Assembly: GCA_018057035.1 (NCBI GenBank)
Contig: JAGPEN010000020.1
Coordinates: 1-5,938, forward strand
Length of the DNA: 5,938 nt
Direction of reading: 5' to 3'
Source of the DNA: Aminivibrio sp.
Lineage (GTDB): Bacteria > Synergistota > Synergistia > Synergistales > Aminobacteriaceae
This document shows, piece by piece, positions 1-5,786 of the stretch. The notes below the pieces were generated by a model. It was not told the DNA's origin. It worked only from the letters and a program-made list of their open reading frames with translations, and ran no database searches. Within the stretch, counting starts at the first letter, position 1. Each line of letters opens with the position of its first letter. Made by a program: the position numbers and the translations under genes.

Positions 1-854
1 AATACATTCCGGGAAGAGTCAATGTGGGGCTTTATTTGGCTGACGACGGGGTTCGGCTGATTGACAGCGGCCTGGACGACGAAGCGGGAAGAAAAATCGC
101 CCGCATGCTCGAGGAGAGAAAAATACCCCTCCGGAGAATCGTAACGACCCATTCCAATGCGGATCACTGCGGAGGGAACGCGTTCCTGATTAAGAGGACG
201 GGCTGTTCGGTGGCGGCGACGAGACTTGAATCGACGGTCATGGAAAACCCGGTACTCGAACCCCTTCTGCTCTGGTCGGCCTTTCCCTTTGCGGAACTTG
301 AAAACAAGTTTCTTCAAGCAAAACCGTCAGAAGTGGACATGGTCATCGGGAACACGGGAACCTTCGATGAGTCGAGGCTGGAAGCCGTCCCGCTGCCGGG
401 ACATTTTCTCGACATGATTGGCGTCAGGACCCAGGACGATGTGCTTTTCGTGGCCGACTCCGTCTTCTCGGAAGAACTCATTGAAAAATACGCCGTCATG
501 TTCGTCCTGGATGTGGCTGCGGCCCTGAAAACCCTGGACTGGCTGACCGTAGCCGAAGCCGCCTGGTTTGTTCCCAGCCACGCGCCGGCCACGGAGAACA
601 TCATCCCCCTTGCCGAGGCCAACCGGAAGGGGCTGCTTCGGGTGAGCGAGGCGGTTCTGGACTGCTGCGGAGAGCCGGCGAGCAGGGAGGAAATCCTTCG
701 GGCCATCGCGGGCCGTTTTTCCCTTTCCATGTCGGTGAGCGAATACGTTCTCAACAGCGCAGCCGTGGGGGCCCATCTTTCCTGGCTGAGGAAACGGGGA
801 CAGGTCTCTCCGTTTGTGGAGCAGGGAGTTTTGCTCTGGCGGAAAACTCCCTGA
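1..854 (+). CDS. MBL-fold metallo-hydrolase, C-terminal part (5' end outside window)
   Basis: This is a metallo-beta-lactamase-fold hydrolase, presumably cytoplasmic; the substrate cannot be told. The reading frame is open from position 3, giving 283 residues in the window. The leading residues YIPGRVNVGLYLADDG are the usual first beta strands of the fold, so the true start lies just upstream and the GTG at 24 is an internal valine. Metal-ligand motifs are in order: HSNADH (window residues 50-55), PLPGH (His about 134), VADS (Asp about 152) and PSH (His about 193). The first motif is HxNxDH instead of the commoner HxHxDH, so one zinc-1 ligand is Asn. From about residue 220 a helical, winged-helix-like tail follows, as in many MBL hydrolases of the glyoxalase II/LACTB2 type. 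No signal peptide can be judged because the N-terminus is missing. It ends at TGA 852-854, 7 bp before the convergent transporter gene. Fold assignment is strong; the exact activity is unknown. Confidence 0.88.
   Translation, partial: YIPGRVNVGLYLADDGVRLIDSGLDDEAGRKIARMLEERKIPLRRIVTTHSNADHCGGNAFLIKRTGCSVAATRLESTVMENPVLEPLLLWSAFPFAELENKFLQAKPSEVDMVIGNTGTFDESRLEAVPLPGHFLDMIGVRTQDDVLFVADSVFSEELIEKYAVMFVLDVAAALKTLDWLTVAEAAWFVPSHAPATENIIPLAEANRKGLLRVSEAVLDCCGEPASREEILRAIAGRFSLSMSVSEYVLNSAAVGAHLSWLRKRGQVSPFVEQGVLLWRKTP
822..853. terminator. Inverted repeat at convergent junction, possible bidirectional terminator
   Basis: A perfect 11-bp inverted repeat has arms CAGGGAGTTTT (822-832) and AAAACTCCCTG (843-853) around a 10-nt loop. 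It covers the last codons and stop of the hydrolase gene and lies just beyond the stop of the oppositely oriented transporter gene (862). Its position suits a shared transcription end or an mRNA 3' stabiliser. Neither strand has a clear T tract after the stem, so classical intrinsic termination is not certain. Confidence 0.45.
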
Positions 855-861
855 AAAGATG

Positions 862-1788
862 TTATATCCCCAGCACCCTGATCCAAAAGGGAAGGGTGAT
901 AGCCGACAAGACGGTCGTCACGGCAATCACTTCTCCCGCATACTGGTCGTCCATTCCCATTCCCTGGGCCACCACGAGAGAGTTCACCGCTACGGGCATG
1001 GCGCAGACGAAGACCGCCACCTGGACCAAAATGGGATCCACAGGCCACGCGAGAAAGAACGCCCACACCACCGCAGGCTGAACAACAAGCTTGATCAGCG
1101 CATCCCTCCAAGTTTTCCGGAGCATGGAGGGGACTGCCCTGAAAGACAGACCAGCACCCACGGCGAGGAGAGCCATTCCGGTCCCGATGTCGCCCAGGAC
1201 TTTCAGGGTGACATCCACCGGTCGGGGGAATTCGTTCACTCCGGCCAGAGAGAAGCCTATTCCGACGAAGCATGCGATCACCATGGGGTTGGTGGCGAGC
1301 TTCTTCGCCGAGTTGAGAAGGGACCTCGGCGAGATACCTCCTGAGAGGACGATCTGGGAGGCCGCGATGGAAATCATGTGGTAACCCACAAGGCTCATGG
1401 CGAAATACAGGGAGAGGCTCTCGAGTCCCCTGGAGCCAAGGGCGATCGAAACAGCGGGAATGCCCATGAAGACCTGGTTTGAACGCATTGAAACGAGCGC
1501 GGAGATGGCGAGCCGGTTTCTTTCCTCACCGGCCATCCTGCCTGCTGCCCAGGCAATCAGTGGCATGATAAGATAGCCTGCGTGAACTGCGGGAATAAGG
1601 TTCAGGTTTCCTGCAGCCGTGAGGTCAGCCCTGGCGGTGAGCCGTACGAGAAGAGCGGGGATTGAGAGCCAGTAGAGGATCTTGTTGTTTTCCCTGAACG
1701 TGCTCCTCGAAATGATGCCGAACTCGGTGAAAGCCCACCCGATAAGGATGACTGCGGCAATGGGGGAGATGATGGAAATTTCATTCAT
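862..1788 (-). CDS. AEC-family (auxin efflux carrier-like) permease
   Basis: This is a 308-residue integral inner-membrane secondary transporter of the AEC family, close to the family's usual 300-320 residues. Hydrophobic segments run along the whole length, with likely helices near residues 5-22, 37-50, 64-83, 93-115, 125-148, 167-183, 198-214, 232-249, 254-275 and 286-305. That matches the ten-helix layout with two repeats. Family-like motifs are visible: NKILYWLSIPALL (35-47), the RSNQVFMGIP loop in the first repeat (102-111), MPVAVNSLVVAQ (264-275) and the C-terminal TTVLSAITLPFWI (291-303). Characterised bacterial members carry malate, malonate or related organic acids and some amino acids; which one moves here cannot be read from sequence. 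The ATG start is supported by AGGAG at 1797-1801 (complement), 8 nt upstream. It is transcribed divergently from the hexomutase gene and convergently with the hydrolase. The stop is TAA at 862-864. Confidence 0.9.
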   Translation of the reverse strand: MNEISIISPIAAVILIGWAFTEFGIISRSTFRENNKILYWLSIPALLVRLTARADLTAAGNLNLIPAVHAGYLIMPLIAWAAGRMAGEERNRLAISALVSMRSNQVFMGIPAVSIALGSRGLESLSLYFAMSLVGYHMISIAASQIVLSGGISPRSLLNSAKKLATNPMVIACFVGIGFSLAGVNEFPRPVDVTLKVLGDIGTGMALLAVGAGLSFRAVPSMLRKTWRDALIKLVVQPAVVWAFFLAWPVDPILVQVAVFVCAMPVAVNSLVVAQGMGMDDQYAGEVIAVTTVLSAITLPFWIRVLGI

Positions 1789-1824
1789 GAAAAAAGCTCC
1801 TTTTGCCCTTCATCGGGCCTTTTC

Positions 1825-1852
1825 TTTTTAAGCGGCAGCTCATGCCGGTCAA
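1825..1852 (-). promoter_or_regulatory. Candidate promoter of the AEC transporter gene
   Basis: Reading the complement, TTGACC (1847-1852, five of six to the -35 consensus) is followed after 16 nt by TAAAAA (1825-1830, four of six to the -10). Initiation would fall near 1818, leaving a leader of about 30 nt with the AGGAG ribosome site. This is a visual match only. The palindromic ATTATAAT just upstream (1852-1859) could serve as an alternative -10 on this strand. Confidence 0.35.
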
Positions 1853-1866
1853 TTATAATACAGTCT
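1833..1866 (+). promoter_or_regulatory. Candidate promoter of the hexomutase gene, with adjacent small inverted repeat
   Basis: A perfect -10 hexamer, TATAAT, lies at 1854-1859, which would place the transcription start near 1866 and give a leader of about 45 nt. No good -35 hexamer is seen 16-18 nt upstream; the expected place holds AGCGGC. A small inverted repeat, CGGCA (1833-1837) and TGCCG (1843-1847), covers that position and could be an activator or repressor site. This is an inference from position only. Confidence 0.4.
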
Positions 1867-1895
1867 CGGATTCCGGACACAGAAAAGGCGTACAC

Positions 1896-1904
1896 AAAGG
1901 AGGA
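1896..1904 (+). promoter_or_regulatory. Strong ribosome binding site that fixes the hexomutase start
   Basis: AAAGGAGGA lies 6-7 nt before the ATG at 1911. The frame is open further upstream to 1803, but that extension reads through the TATAAT hexamer and this ribosome site, has no family-like residues, and would put the conserved N-terminus 36 residues in. The start at 1911 is therefore preferred. Confidence 0.85.
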
Positions 1905-1910
1905 TCGCAT

Positions 1911-3293
1911 ATGCAAATCTCACCTGTCATTTTTCGAGAATACGATATCCGGGGCGTCGCTGATTCGGACCTTTCAAACCCGGTTGTGGAAGCGGTAGGA
2001 AAGGCCTTCGGCACCTGGCTCCGCCGCCGCGGTGTGGGCAAGATCTCCGTAGGGGGGGACGTTCGGCTCTCCACGGCAAGAATTGAACGGGCTGCGGTGC
2101 GCGGCCTGACCTGGGCCGGAATCGACGTCGTCAGGCTTGGAACGGTTACCACACCCATGCTGTACTGGAGCATACCCGGTCTCTCTCTCGGCGGAGGAGT
2201 CATGATCACCGGGAGCCACAACCCGAAGGACATGAACGGACTCAAGCTTGCCTGCGGAACTTCGACCCTTTACGGCGACGAAATTCGGGAGATCCTGCGG
2301 ATGATCCTCGATGACGATCTTCAGAAAGGTCCTGCGGAGGGCAGGGTGGAAACAGCCGACATTTCCGGCAGGTACCTGGAGATGCTGCAGTCGAAGATCT
2401 CCCTGGGTCCCCGGAAACTCAAGGTTGTGGCCGACTGCGGGAACGGTACCGCCGGCCTTCATGTCTGGCCTTTTCTCGAGTCCATCGGGTGCGCTGTTGT
2501 TTCCCTGTTTGACAAGCCCGACGGGACATTTCCCAACCACCACCCCGATCCGCAGAAACGGGAAAACCTCCTTTCCCTCATGGAGGCCGTCGTCAGGGAA
2601 AAGGCCGACCTCGGCATCGCCTTCGACGGCGACGCCGACAGGCTGGGAGTGGTGGATGAACGGGGAGAGATGATCTGGGGAGATATCCTCATGGCTCTTT
2701 TCTGGGAAGAGATCCTTCCGAAGCACCCGGGAGCGGAAGCCATCGTGGAGGTCAAATGCTCCCAGTCCCTTGTGGACGAAATTCGCAGGCTCGGCGGGAA
2801 GCCGCTGTTCTGGAAATCGGGGCACTCCCTGATCAAGGCGAAGATGAAGGAGATCGGCGCCGTCTTCGCCGGTGAGCTGTCCGGCCATTTCTTCTTCGCG
2901 GACGAATATTACGGTTTCGACGACTCTTTCTACGCGGCGGGAAGGCTCCTCCGGATCCTCTCCCACGGGGAGGAGAGCCTTTCGGCCATGATCTCCCATG
3001 TCCCCGTCTACCTGAGCACCGCGGAAATCAGGATCGACTGCCCCGACGAAGAAAAATTCGCGGTGGTGAACGCGATCCGCGACAAGGCGCTGAAGGATCA
3101 TGAGGCCATCACAGTGGACGGAGTGCGGATACTGTACCCGGATGGGTGGGGCCTGATCAGGGCCTCGAACACCCAGCCCGTGATCGTTACCCGGTGTGAA
3201 GGCAAAACCGAAAAAGCCCTTGAAGAAATCGGGGCCGACGTGAAAAGAAGGCTCTTCGCCGAAGGACTGCCCGATTTCGAGTGGACCTTCTGA
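1911..3293 (+). CDS. Phosphomannomutase/phosphoglucomutase (alpha-D-phosphohexomutase family)
   Basis: This cytoplasmic enzyme interconverts hexose 6-phosphate and hexose 1-phosphate (mannose and/or glucose), feeding GDP-mannose, UDP-glucose and related nucleotide sugars for cell-surface polysaccharides. It has 460 residues, typical for the AlgC/PMM-PGM group. All four signature regions are present. The phosphoserine loop is TGSHNP (residues 100-105, Ser102 phosphorylated in the family). The magnesium loop is DGDADR (239-244). The sugar-binding loop is GELSGH (321-326), and the phosphate-binding loop is RASNTQP (418-424). The N-terminal FREYDIRG (8-15) is the usual family start. The sugar-loop GExSGH with Glu and Ser fits dual Man/Glc specificity and argues against glucosamine mutase (GlmM), which differs at these loops. 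No truncation or missing catalytic residue is seen. The gene looks monocistronic: its own promoter region lies upstream, and an inverted repeat and a convergent regulator gene follow. Family is near certain; the preferred sugar is not. Confidence 0.95.
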   Translation: MQISPVIFREYDIRGVADSDLSNPVVEAVGKAFGTWLRRRGVGKISVGGDVRLSTARIERAAVRGLTWAGIDVVRLGTVTTPMLYWSIPGLSLGGGVMITGSHNPKDMNGLKLACGTSTLYGDEIREILRMILDDDLQKGPAEGRVETADISGRYLEMLQSKISLGPRKLKVVADCGNGTAGLHVWPFLESIGCAVVSLFDKPDGTFPNHHPDPQKRENLLSLMEAVVREKADLGIAFDGDADRLGVVDERGEMIWGDILMALFWEEILPKHPGAEAIVEVKCSQSLVDEIRRLGGKPLFWKSGHSLIKAKMKEIGAVFAGELSGHFFFADEYYGFDDSFYAAGRLLRILSHGEESLSAMISHVPVYLSTAEIRIDCPDEEKFAVVNAIRDKALKDHEAITVDGVRILYPDGWGLIRASNTQPVIVTRCEGKTEKALEEIGADVKRRLFAEGLPDFEWTF

Positions 3294-3306
3294 AAAAGCA
3301 GGGAAA

Positions 3307-3326
3307 GGGAGATCTTCAGATCTCCC
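3307..3326. terminator. Perfect inverted repeat between convergent genes, probable terminator
   Basis: GGGAGATCT (3307-3315) and AGATCTCCC (3318-3326) form a perfect 9-bp inverted repeat with a 2-nt centre, in practice about an 8-bp stem with a 4-nt loop. It lies 13 bp after the hexomutase stop and overlaps the stop codon of the GntR gene. On the minus strand the stem is followed by TTTCCCTGCTTTTT, a broken T tract that fits termination of the regulator mRNA. On the plus strand no T tract follows. Confidence 0.5.
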
Positions 3327-4020
3327 GTATCCCCTCAAGGGCGATTCCGTTCTGGAGGGTGCGGTACACCCTCTGGACATGGGCGGTCATGAGCCTGGTG
3401 ACTCTGTCCAGGTCCCTTACAACGATGGCGTCGTACACGTCCTCGTGCTCTCTCAGGAATATTTCCTTATCGTCGAGGAGCGCGTAGATTCGTTCGTGGG
3501 TGGCCAGGATGAGGTTGAAGGTCATCTTCACGATATTGACGAAGATGAAGTTGTGGGTGGACTCGGCAAGAACGAGGTGAAAATCGTAGTCGCACTGGGC
3601 GCGGTGTTCCAGGGATTCAACGTCTTTTCCCGTTTTTGTGAGGATCCGCCTGATCCTCGTCAGGTCCGAAGGGGAAGCGTGCTTTGCCGCCTCCACCGCA
3701 ATGGCGGGTTCAAGAACGAGCCTGGCTTCCACCAGCTCCAGGATGGCTTCGTCCTGAAGAGGCACCTTTCCGGTGCCCCCTTCCTCTCCCCTGGACCTGC
3801 GCACAAAACGTCCCTTCCCGGGGATGCTTTCGATAAAGCCCATCATTTCCAGGATCCGGAACCCCTCCCTGAGTGAACTCCGGCTGACGTTCAGCTCCTC
3901 GATGAGCTGCCGTTCCGGAGGAAGGGCGGATCCCTGCGGCAGGGTCCCTTCGGCAATCATTTTTTTCACCGTTTCAACGACCTGATCATAAATCTTTGTT
4001 TTCCCTTTCCCGTTCTCCAT
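3316..4020 (-). CDS. GntR-family transcriptional regulator, FadR subfamily (FCD domain)
   Basis: This is a DNA-binding regulator of 234 residues, normal for FadR-type proteins. Residues about 8-74 form the GntR winged helix: KIYDQVVETVKKMI, then LPPERQLIEELNVSRSSLREGFRILEMMGFIE, then a GKGRFV wing. Residues about 90-222 form the all-helical FCD ligand domain, opening with ILELVEARLVLEPAIA. The FCD metal site is intact by eye: Asp144 and His148 in CDYDFH, His192 in REHED and His214 in TAHVQ. Metal-containing FCD proteins commonly sense carboxylates such as lactate, pyruvate, gluconate or other sugar acids; the effector here is unknown. ATG at 4020 is chosen because GAGGAG lies 6 nt upstream and because the helix-turn-helix then starts at the usual distance. 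A TTG at 4092 in the same frame would add 24 unsupported residues. The gene is divergent from the kinase gene 110 bp away, so the kinase, itself, or both are the natural candidate targets. Confidence 0.93.
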   Translation of the reverse strand: MENGKGKTKIYDQVVETVKKMIAEGTLPQGSALPPERQLIEELNVSRSSLREGFRILEMMGFIESIPGKGRFVRRSRGEEGGTGKVPLQDEAILELVEARLVLEPAIAVEAAKHASPSDLTRIRRILTKTGKDVESLEHRAQCDYDFHLVLAESTHNFIFVNIVKMTFNLILATHERIYALLDDKEIFLREHEDVYDAIVVRDLDRVTRLMTAHVQRVYRTLQNGIALEGIREI

Positions 4021-4130
4021 AGGCTTCTCCTCACAGTGAAATAGGCACTTGGGAATATGATAAGATACAGCATAGTCTACTTTATTCACCAAGGCAACAT
4101 CCTTTTTCCCAACCGAGAGGAGGAGTCTTC
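4021..4130. promoter_or_regulatory. Divergent control region between the GntR regulator and the kinase gene
   Basis: This 110-bp stretch is more A+T rich than its flanks and must hold both promoters. For the regulator (complement), TTGCCT (4092-4097) and TATGCT (4069-4074) are 17 nt apart, each four of six to consensus. For the kinase (plus), candidate -10 sites are TATGAT (4056-4061) and TAAGAT (4061-4066). The second has TG at 4058-4059 in the extended -10 position; no good -35 is visible for either. The opposing promoters would overlap, which allows one bound regulator to affect both. TCACAGTGA (4031-4039) is a short palindrome in the regulator's leader. I see no clear FadR-like TnGTnnnACnA operator. 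Confidence 0.4.
4118..4123 (+). promoter_or_regulatory. Ribosome binding site of the kinase gene
   Basis: AGGAGG ends 7 nt before the ATG at 4131, an optimal distance. It supports this start over any later in-frame codon, in agreement with the TGS-like strand that begins at residue 2. Confidence 0.8.
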
Positions 4131-5774
4131 ATGGCGTTTACCGTCCATGTGAAAAACGGGCCCGTTTTTTCGAGCGACGTTCCCGTTACGGGAAAAGCTG
4201 TTCTCTCCGAAAGCCGCCCCGAAGGTGGAGACACCGTCGTGGCCTGGAGAGTGAATAATTATCTCAGGTCCCTCGACTGGGTCATCGAAGACACGGCGGA
4301 GGTCGAATTCATCGATACCTCGTCTTTTGAAGGAATGGAAGTCTATCGCCGCTCCCTCAGCTTCCTCCTTGTGCTTGCCTGCAGGAAATCCCTGGGCCGC
4401 AACATTGTCCTCAGACATTCCATCAGTGAAGGGTATTACTGGGAAAACCCGGAAGGCGACCTTACAGGCGATGATCTCCAGTCCATAAAAACCATGATGG
4501 CGGACCTGGTGTCAAAAGACCTTCCCTTCGTCAGGAAAGTTGTCTCCCTCGACAAGGCCCGGAAAATTTTCGAGCGACAGGGGAGCTGCGAAGTGGCGAG
4601 GCTCTTCAAATGGGCAGGGGCGGATCCGGTGGAACTGTACCGCTGCGCCGACATATACGGCTATTACTACGCGCCTCTCGCCCCGTCCACGGGATACCTG
4701 AAGCTTTTCGACCTCAAGCCTCTCGGCCCCGGGATGGTGCTCCAGTTCCCGACGATCAACTATCCTTCCGCCCTTCCTCCTTTCCGGGCGTCGAAGAACC
4801 TTTCCTCCGTGTTTCTGGACTACGCGCGGTGGCTTGAGGTGCTCGACCTGCGGACCATGGACAGCCTCCACAAAAAAGTCGCAGAGGGCAAGGCTCTCGA
4901 GGTCATTCTCATCTCCGAGGCTTTCCATGCCCTCAACCTCGGAAAGATTGCGGAAGAAATTTCAGCCAGGCCGAAGGTCAAGGTCGTCGCCATAGCAGGT
5001 CCCTCGGGTTCGGGGAAAACCACCCTGTCGGAACGGCTGAAGATCCATCTCCAGGTCTGCGGGAAAAAACCGGTGACCCTGGCGATGGACAACTATTTCG
5101 TCGATCGCGAGAACACCCCGAGGGACGAGGAGGGCAACTTCGATTTCGAGGTAATCGAAGCTCTAGAACTCAGCCTGCTCGAGGACCACCTGAAACGCCT
5201 CCTCGCAGGAGAGGAAGTTGTTCTGCCCCAGTTCGACTTCATCGAAGGCAAGAAGTTCCCCGGAAAGAAGGTCCGCCTCCAGCCCCGGGACATTCTTATC
5301 ATGGAAGGCATTCACGGCCTCAACGACAGGATAACCGACGTCATCCCGAAAGAGGAACGCTACGGAATTTTCGTATCTCCCCTGACCGGGGTCTACCTGG
5401 ACGACCACAACCGGACGAGCACCACCGACAACCGGCTTCTGAGAAGGCTGCTCAGGGACTCCAGGACCCGTGGGCATTCCGCGGAATCAACGCTCACCAT
5501 TTGGCCGAAGGTCATCAAGGGAGCAATGAAATACGTCTTTCCCTACCAGAAAAGGGCCGATACCATGTTCAACTCATCCCTCCCTTACGAACTCTCGGCT
5601 CTCCGCGCCTACGTGGATCCCATTCTGCACACCGTTCCGGAAGGGTCTCCCGTCTACGGAGACGCCCAGCGCCTTCTTTCCATGCTCCGGTTTATCCCCA
5701 TGATTCCGTCCGAAAATATTCCCAACAATTCCATACTCAGGGAGTTCATCGGCGGAACCTGCTTCGACGCATAG
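4131..5774 (+). CDS. Uridine-kinase-like P-loop kinase fused to a ThrRS-like TGS/editing module
   Basis: This is a 547-residue cytoplasmic protein, far longer than ordinary uridine kinase (about 210 residues). The C-terminal half (about 284-500) is a uridine kinase/phosphoribulokinase-type domain. It has Walker A GPSGSGKT (290-297), MDNYFVDR (319-326) at the substrate-binding DNFY position, LPQFDF (365-370), ILIMEGIHGLND (388-399) as the Walker B-like strand, and LLRRLLRDSRTRG (436-448) as the arginine-rich lid. This predicts ATP-dependent phosphorylation of a nucleoside or similar hydroxyl substrate; uridine/cytidine salvage is the default guess and is unproven. The N-terminal part resembles threonyl-tRNA synthetase: TGS about 1-62 (with VNNYLRSLDWVIEDTAEVEFID) and an editing-like SAD domain about 66-205 (SISEGYYWE at 97-105, PSTGYLKLFDL at 185-195). 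The editing metal ligands appear lost (see findings). A helical linker (225-280) with ISEAFHALNLGKIAEEI joins the halves. No frameshift is seen across the join. The LacI-type gene follows 12 bp after the TAG stop. Confidence 0.87.
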   Translation: MAFTVHVKNGPVFSSDVPVTGKAVLSESRPEGGDTVVAWRVNNYLRSLDWVIEDTAEVEFIDTSSFEGMEVYRRSLSFLLVLACRKSLGRNIVLRHSISEGYYWENPEGDLTGDDLQSIKTMMADLVSKDLPFVRKVVSLDKARKIFERQGSCEVARLFKWAGADPVELYRCADIYGYYYAPLAPSTGYLKLFDLKPLGPGMVLQFPTINYPSALPPFRASKNLSSVFLDYARWLEVLDLRTMDSLHKKVAEGKALEVILISEAFHALNLGKIAEEISARPKVKVVAIAGPSGSGKTTLSERLKIHLQVCGKKPVTLAMDNYFVDRENTPRDEEGNFDFEVIEALELSLLEDHLKRLLAGEEVVLPQFDFIEGKKFPGKKVRLQPRDILIMEGIHGLNDRITDVIPKEERYGIFVSPLTGVYLDDHNRTSTTDNRLLRRLLRDSRTRGHSAESTLTIWPKVIKGAMKYVFPYQKRADTMFNSSLPYELSALRAYVDPILHTVPEGSPVYGDAQRLLSMLRFIPMIPSENIPNNSILREFIGGTCFDA

Positions 5775-5775
5775 C

Positions 5776-5781
5776 GAGGAG
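5776..5781 (+). promoter_or_regulatory. Ribosome binding site of the LacI-type gene
   Basis: GAGGAG starts two bases after the kinase stop and ends 5 nt before the ATG at 5787. A site this close to the upstream gene points to co-transcription with the kinase and leaves no room for a separate promoter. Confidence 0.7.
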
Positions 5782-5786
5782 CGGTA

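Noticed and set aside
24..26. GTG at 24 as the start of the hydrolase
   Set aside because: The frame is open to the window edge with the family-like residues YIPGRVN before it, so the start is outside the window.
314..1273. 319-codon minus-strand frame across the hydrolase and the transporter 3' end
   Set aside because: It overlaps two clearly identified genes, has low-complexity Arg/Ser/Gly-rich translation and no supporting ribosome site.
814..1344. 176-codon plus-strand frame antisense to the transporter
   Set aside because: The composition (rich in His, Arg, Gly, Asp) is typical of an antisense shadow, and it shows no family motif.
1805..1829. GCCC/GGGC stem followed by a T-rich run, resembling a plus-strand terminator
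   Set aside because: The stem has only 4 bp and no plus-strand gene lies directly upstream for it to terminate. The T-rich run is better explained as A/T-rich promoter sequence.
1803..1910. Upstream extension of the hexomutase frame
   Set aside because: It contains the likely promoter -10 and the strong ribosome site for the ATG at 1911, and adds residues absent from the family.
1974..3380. Long open frame (468 codons) on the minus strand across the hexomutase gene
   Set aside because: It is antisense to a gene with all four catalytic signatures, its translation has no recognisable domain, and it overlaps the GntR gene's 3' end. It is a by-product of GC-biased codons.
4021..4092. TTG-initiated 24-residue extension of the GntR regulator
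   Set aside because: The ATG at 4020 has a well-placed GAGGAG, and the family starts close to the helix-turn-helix. The extension lies in the promoter region.
4046..4093. CTTGG and CCAAG half-sites as an operator
   Set aside because: Five-base arms separated by 36 bp are expected by chance, and the flanking bases do not extend the symmetry.
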